DNA of 46,164 nucleotides from Caballeronia sordidicola (GTDB taxonomy: Bacteria > Pseudomonadota > Gammaproteobacteria > Burkholderiales > Burkholderiaceae): NCBI RefSeq assembly GCF_000729995.1, contig NZ_JNFG01000209.1, forward strand, positions 1-46,164, given 5' to 3'. The notes under the pieces were generated by a model. It was not told the DNA's origin and ran no database searches. It worked only from the letters and a program-made list of their open reading frames with translations. The position numbers were made by a program, and so were the translations under genes. Of this stretch, positions 42,613-46,164 are shown piece after piece. Within the stretch, counting starts at the first letter, position 1, and every line of letters starts with the position of its first letter.

Positions 42613-43783
42613 TGAATCTCTCCAGAGGTTGAATTGGAATGTACCCGTGATGGATACGCGGTTTAATTCGCCGGCTGTCTATGCCTGGTTACAGGCGTGC
42701 AGTTTTTTTTGCGTTCAATTTCGTGCGCAGGATCGCGGGTAACAGTTCTTAATAGATACGATTAGCAACTAGTTAGGGTGTATCGGTGGTTGCGGCCCAG
42801 TTTTCTATATATCAGCATGCTTCCACCTGATTACCGCATTTCTGCGCCTCGGCTGCACTGATGGCCGTCGTAGACATCGTTTGGCCCGCGAGTGTGCGAG
42901 GAGTCATTACAGTTACGTTCAGTCTCAGCGGTCACGCGTTCATTGGGAACACGAAGAAGCTAGACAAGTCGGCGTATGGAGCAGGAAATACGGCTAAGAT
43001 GTTTGGCGCAATTGATGAGTTGTTCGTCTCAATTTTTCCTGCATCGCATCGCGAGTGAAGTGCTGCTTATCTCGCGATTCGAATCCGGGCGATCAAGATC
43101 CTTGCGCAGTTAGCCTGTATTCGTTGCAAGAAAGCGTCAGCATCGTAAGCTTTGCTTCCTATGACTGATGTTCTTTGCAGATGCTTGACTGAATGAGCGG
43201 CGCGCGCCACCTTAGCGGCTCATTTTGGGACGGTGAGGGGTGCCGACGACTTTAGAGCGCGCCGGTAGACGCAATTCAAAAGTAATCTTTTGTTGAATCA
43301 ATTAAAAATACCTGTATTTAGGTTTACTAAACACTTGCAATTGTGTCTGTATTGGTGATGTTCGTCACGAGTGATTGGTCGGACCATCCACGCCACAGAT
43401 GGAAATATAAGCTAGCCAATGGAATAAATTGCGCAGCTGACCGTTACCATTTTATGAGCATTGATCATGATTAACCGATTGGCTGGTATCATTTCGTCAC
43501 AACGGCAGGAGACTTGTTGGCGCAGAGAACATTCAATTCTTGGCACCGTTCACAAAAACGCATCTCGCGTTCCTGAGCGCGAAATAGCCCGCCTCAGAGC
43601 GTCGTTATGGCGCTGACTAAGGCCCGCCCGAGCACCGAAAGAAGTCGCATCCGAAAATGGATGATCGATGGGCTCCTCTTCGACAAGTTGGTCGCCTGTG
43701 TCATGAGAAGGCGAACGCGCGATTTTCGCATCGCGGTTCGGACCTGTTTTGTGTTTCCTGCAAATGCGGTCTGGTGGGGGACC
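42613..43783. other. Long AT-rich non-coding stretch
   Basis: About 1.2 kb upstream of the buf operon. A short plus-strand frame (42861-43058) has no recognised content and no ribosome site. The region near 43270-43450 is markedly AT-rich. The buf promoter should lie close to 42613-42750; I see no clear copper-box. Confidence 0.5.
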
Positions 43784-44074
43784 ATGATGAGAGCAGCGCA
43801 CTTCGGTGATTCGATCGCCTACCGTAGACTTTTGCTAGAGATTGCTCAATGGATGGAGCAACCCTACCAGTCGCTGCTTCCACCAGCTTTAGTTGAACAA
43901 GCCATGCAGCGGACTTTGCTAACTATTCACCGCGCACGTCATACATATTGTCCCCGCGGAGAATTCCGAGCGTGGCTAGCCGCGCTTGTCGAATATCAGC
44001 TAATGAGCAATTACCGCGAGCTTTGTGGGAGTTCATACTTGGCCGAAGACATCAACCGAGAGTCGGTGCAATAG
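43784..44074 (+). pseudogene. Truncated ECF sigma factor (region 2 only)
   Basis: A 96-aa frame from ATG 43784 (GGGGG upstream). Residues MMRAAHFGDSIAYRRLLLEIAQWMEQPYQ... and ALVEQAMQRTLLTIHRARHTYCPRGEFRAWLAALVEYQLMSNYREL match sigma region 2 of ECF factors (LVQ..LLAIH.RRHTYDP..PF.AWL.AIARYKLID..R). The frame stops shortly after, so region 4 is missing. Such SigF-like factors often drive bufferin operons, and a buf operon is 1.2 kb away. Confidence 0.65.
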
Positions 44075-44599
44075 TCTGAATAGGATAACGAATTAATAAA
44101 AATCCGCTCGGACTAGGCAAATAACCGCTCTCGCAAGGGGTGCGGGGGCAGTCGTGTGTGCTTATGCTGGTGCGATGCCGACGTAATGCCGTGCGTCTCG
44201 GGTAGCTTATGCGCACGTGCTCCAGCGGACTCGGTCATGCCCCGTGCTGTTCGTAGCCCTACTCGGGGTATGCAGCGGCGAGCAGGGGCTGGACCCTGGA
44301 TCACGGACAATACGGATTGAACAACTAGGCGGATAAACAAGCATGAGCCAAGTCGGATACGCGAGAGGGTCATGCACTGCTTCAAATCGGGTATCGGTTT
44401 TAACCTTACTAATGAGCGTGTTCTCCCGCGCGAGCGAGCCGAAGCCGCGGCTCGGGCAGATAGAAAATGTAGACTTTCCGCACGACTACTATTGTGTCCG
44501 GTGAATAGGAATAGCCTGATAACGATATAGGCGATCTCGCATATCAACCGTATCAGGGCGGCCCTTGAGTATCGGCGAATCTGTTGGTCTGAGCAAACA
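44075..44599. other. Stretch without a supported gene
   Basis: About 525 bp between two gene remnants. Neither the missing sigma region 4 nor the missing N-terminal part of aspartate dehydrogenase is recognisable here. Confidence 0.45.
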
Positions 44600-44914
44600 A
44601 TGCGCATGCTCTTCACGGAGCGAGTTCGGACTTTGCTGAGTGCTCGCGAGGCAGCGCGTCTCTACCCTAAGAACGCGAATGTCGCGGCGTCGGTGGCGCT
44701 GGCGGGGGTCGGGATGGACCGAACTCGAACGCAACTGATTGCTGATGCGCGGACTCAGCACAATACTCACCGGATCTTCGCAAGAGGAGCCTTCGGTAAA
44801 CTCACTATCCAGTTGTCAGGCAATCCGCTTCCCGACAATCCCAAGACGTCAGCGCTGGCCGCTTTTAGTGCGCTTCGCGCGTTGCGCGATCAGGCAGCAC
44901 CATTGGTCATCTGA
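44600..44914 (+). pseudogene. L-aspartate dehydrogenase remnant (C-terminal part)
   Basis: The frame reads SAREAARLYPKNANVAASVALAGVGMDRTRTQLIADARTQHNTHRIFARGAFGKLTIQLSGNPLPDNPKTSALAAFSALRALRDQAAPLVI to a stop. This is the C-terminal catalytic half of NadX-type aspartate dehydrogenases (YPKNANVAA...LPDNPKTSA). The N-terminal NAD-binding domain is absent, so the enzyme is not made. It lies upstream of the RraA-family gene. Confidence 0.8.
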
Positions 44915-45136
44915 TGGAGGCATGCTGTCCATGTTGATGTATCGCACGGGACCGTCGAACTAGCTGTGGGTCCAAAGCGCGCATCGTTCTCCCCGTCTGG
45001 ACGAAAAGCAACCTATTTGATTGTTCCGGGGGTTGCCGTCGAACTTATGGCACACAAAACTACGCAGCATGTCGAAGCCGATGAAGTTGTTGGATTCGAG
45101 CGTTTTTCGTGCTTGAGTTGATCAAGGAAGGGAGTG

Positions 45137-45901
45137 ATGACCGGAGTGCATTTGCTTGATGTAAGGGAGCGTCTCCAGACCCTTGGGGCCGCGGAAGCTG
45201 CGGACGCGTTGCGGAAACTGGGGATAGCGCATGTTGTGATGCACAACCTGCATCTATTCGGCGAAGTAACGGGACCGGTAGTCGGACGCGCGCGAACCCT
45301 CCGCTATCTTCCGCATCGCGAGGATGCTGCCGATGCCCCAAATGGGCCAGTGAATAGGCAGCTGTACGACACCATAGACGCAGGTGATGTCCTCGTTCTG
45401 GATTGCATGGGTTTGACCGCCTACGCGGCGCTTGGCGACATGATGTATTCCCGGCTGATCAGTCGCGGTGTTCGCGCAATTGTCGTCGATGGCGCGGTGC
45501 GCGACATTGCTGTTGCGATCCAAAAGACCTTTCCCGTGTTCGCGCGCGGCCAATCTCCGCAGCCCTATTTCGGGGAGATGCGGCCTTGGGAAGCGGACGG
45601 CGATATTCAGTGTTGCGGGGTGCTGGTGCGGGCGGGCGACTGGATTGTCGGCGATACCGACGGGGTCGTAGTGGTGCCGGAGCGCCTTGTGTTTGACGTT
45701 GTTGAATTGGCGGAGAGCAAGCGCTTGCACGACCAATTCAGCCAAGCCCTTTTGGCAGCGGGGTTCGGGCTCGACGACGCCTATCCGCTTGCACCACATA
45801 TGAACCCCTTCCTCCTTCGATACATGGAGGATCAGATCTTGCCCATGCAAGAAGAGGTGGACGCGGCGCGGATGGCAGCGAGTCGGATGCCGCATCTGTA
45901 G
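45137..45901 (+). CDS. RraA-family protein / HMG-type aldolase-like
   Basis: A 254-aa RraA-like protein. The core VLVLDCMGLTAYAALGDMMYSRLISRGVRAIVVDGAVRDIAVAIQKTFPVFARG holds the G-D-x20-R-D motif of 4-hydroxy-4-methyl-2-oxoglutarate/oxaloacetate-type aldolases. IVGDTDGVVVVPERL follows. Metabolic RraA relatives act on carboxylic acids; the substrate is unknown here. AAGGAAGGGAG precedes ATG 45137. The context with an aspartate dehydrogenase remnant suggests the tail of a catabolic cluster. Confidence 0.88.
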   Translation: MTGVHLLDVRERLQTLGAAEAADALRKLGIAHVVMHNLHLFGEVTGPVVGRARTLRYLPHREDAADAPNGPVNRQLYDTIDAGDVLVLDCMGLTAYAALGDMMYSRLISRGVRAIVVDGAVRDIAVAIQKTFPVFARGQSPQPYFGEMRPWEADGDIQCCGVLVRAGDWIVGDTDGVVVVPERLVFDVVELAESKRLHDQFSQALLAAGFGLDDAYPLAPHMNPFLLRYMEDQILPMQEEVDAARMAASRMPHL

Positions 45902-46164
45902 TGCCACCACGAGACCTCTCCAGAACGCTGAGTCGCGGGCACTAACTCGGCTGGCTTTCGCTTCCCGAAAATGCATCACATATGCCGTTCCATGAGCTAT
46001 GTCCAGACTTGGCTGGCGATCGCCTTGCTCCAGCGTGGCCTCGTCACCTTCGCGGCATGACTGCTTATCCTGTTCGGTTTGGCCGATAAAAAGCGTTTCG
46101 GCAACCAATGCGAGAGGGGTGATGCCTATGTTTATAAATTGGTATAGGTACTTTCCCTTGATAT
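45902..46164. other. Window end without a supported gene
   Basis: About 260 bp. No gene, RNA or repeat is recognised. Confidence 0.4.

Noticed and set aside
44113..44616. Minus-strand 167-aa open frame
   Set aside because: Low-complexity Arg/Ser-rich translation with no domain and no ribosome site.
45254..46108. Long minus-strand open frame opposite the RraA gene
   Set aside because: Its content is antisense to a clear RraA-family protein and has no recognisable domain or ribosome site.

Overview
The window is a high-GC chromosomal segment that fits a Burkholderiaceae genome, probably Paraburkholderia or Caballeronia. This is inferred from gene content: DUF3563 and BPSS1780-family proteins, a HU with a lysine/alanine-rich tail, H-NS proteins of the GRGxAPAW type, and a choline-kinase-like homoserine kinase. 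No rRNA, tRNA or CRISPR array was recognised.

Region 1 (1-19.4 kb) is mostly housekeeping and stress genes. It opens with a large imperfect inverted repeat and short tandem repeats (1-986), followed by a bacterial topoisomerase IB and an Xre/RES toxin-antitoxin pair with a palindromic operator. A near-consensus LexA box precedes two small unknown genes. Next come an SDR, a DUF3309 miniprotein, a Pit phosphate transporter divergent from a CHAD (polyphosphate-binding) protein, and a molybdate module (modE convergent with modABC, with a ModE-like operator before modA). The rest holds a PAP2 phosphatase, a PHB-depolymerase-family esterase, a DUF3563 gene, the ohr/ohrR pair, and thrB with a BPSS1780 membrane protein and a DUF2782 protein.

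Region 2 (19.4-22.8 kb) is a nested insertion. A decayed IS701-family element (TSD TTAG) is split by an intact IS1634-like element with 13-bp perfect ends and TSD TCAGGC.

Region 3 (22.9-37.6 kb) is a defence island. It carries two H-NS paralogues, each with two DNA-binding modules, one near each edge; an H-NS pseudogene; and a tailed HU. Between them lie a low-GC two-gene unit with a GIY-YIG-like signature and a complete short type II CBASS operon (CD-NTase, E2-like protein, patatin CapV) divergent from capH/capP across two operator-like palindromes. Also present are an uncharacterised PIN-like protein, an integrase remnant, a SIR2-HerA pair, and a PIN-toxin remnant. CBASS and SIR2-HerA are both known abortive-type systems; the GIY-YIG-like pair and the PIN-like protein are the least described parts.

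Region 4 (37.9-46.2 kb) is accessory metabolism: an SDR divergent from a cupin/AraC regulator, a bufferin operon (bufA-bufB-bufC-doxX), a truncated ECF sigma factor, the 3' remnant of an aspartate dehydrogenase, and an RraA-family gene. Non-coding stretches in regions 3 and 4 are long and rich in gene remnants, as expected of a site with repeated insertion and decay.
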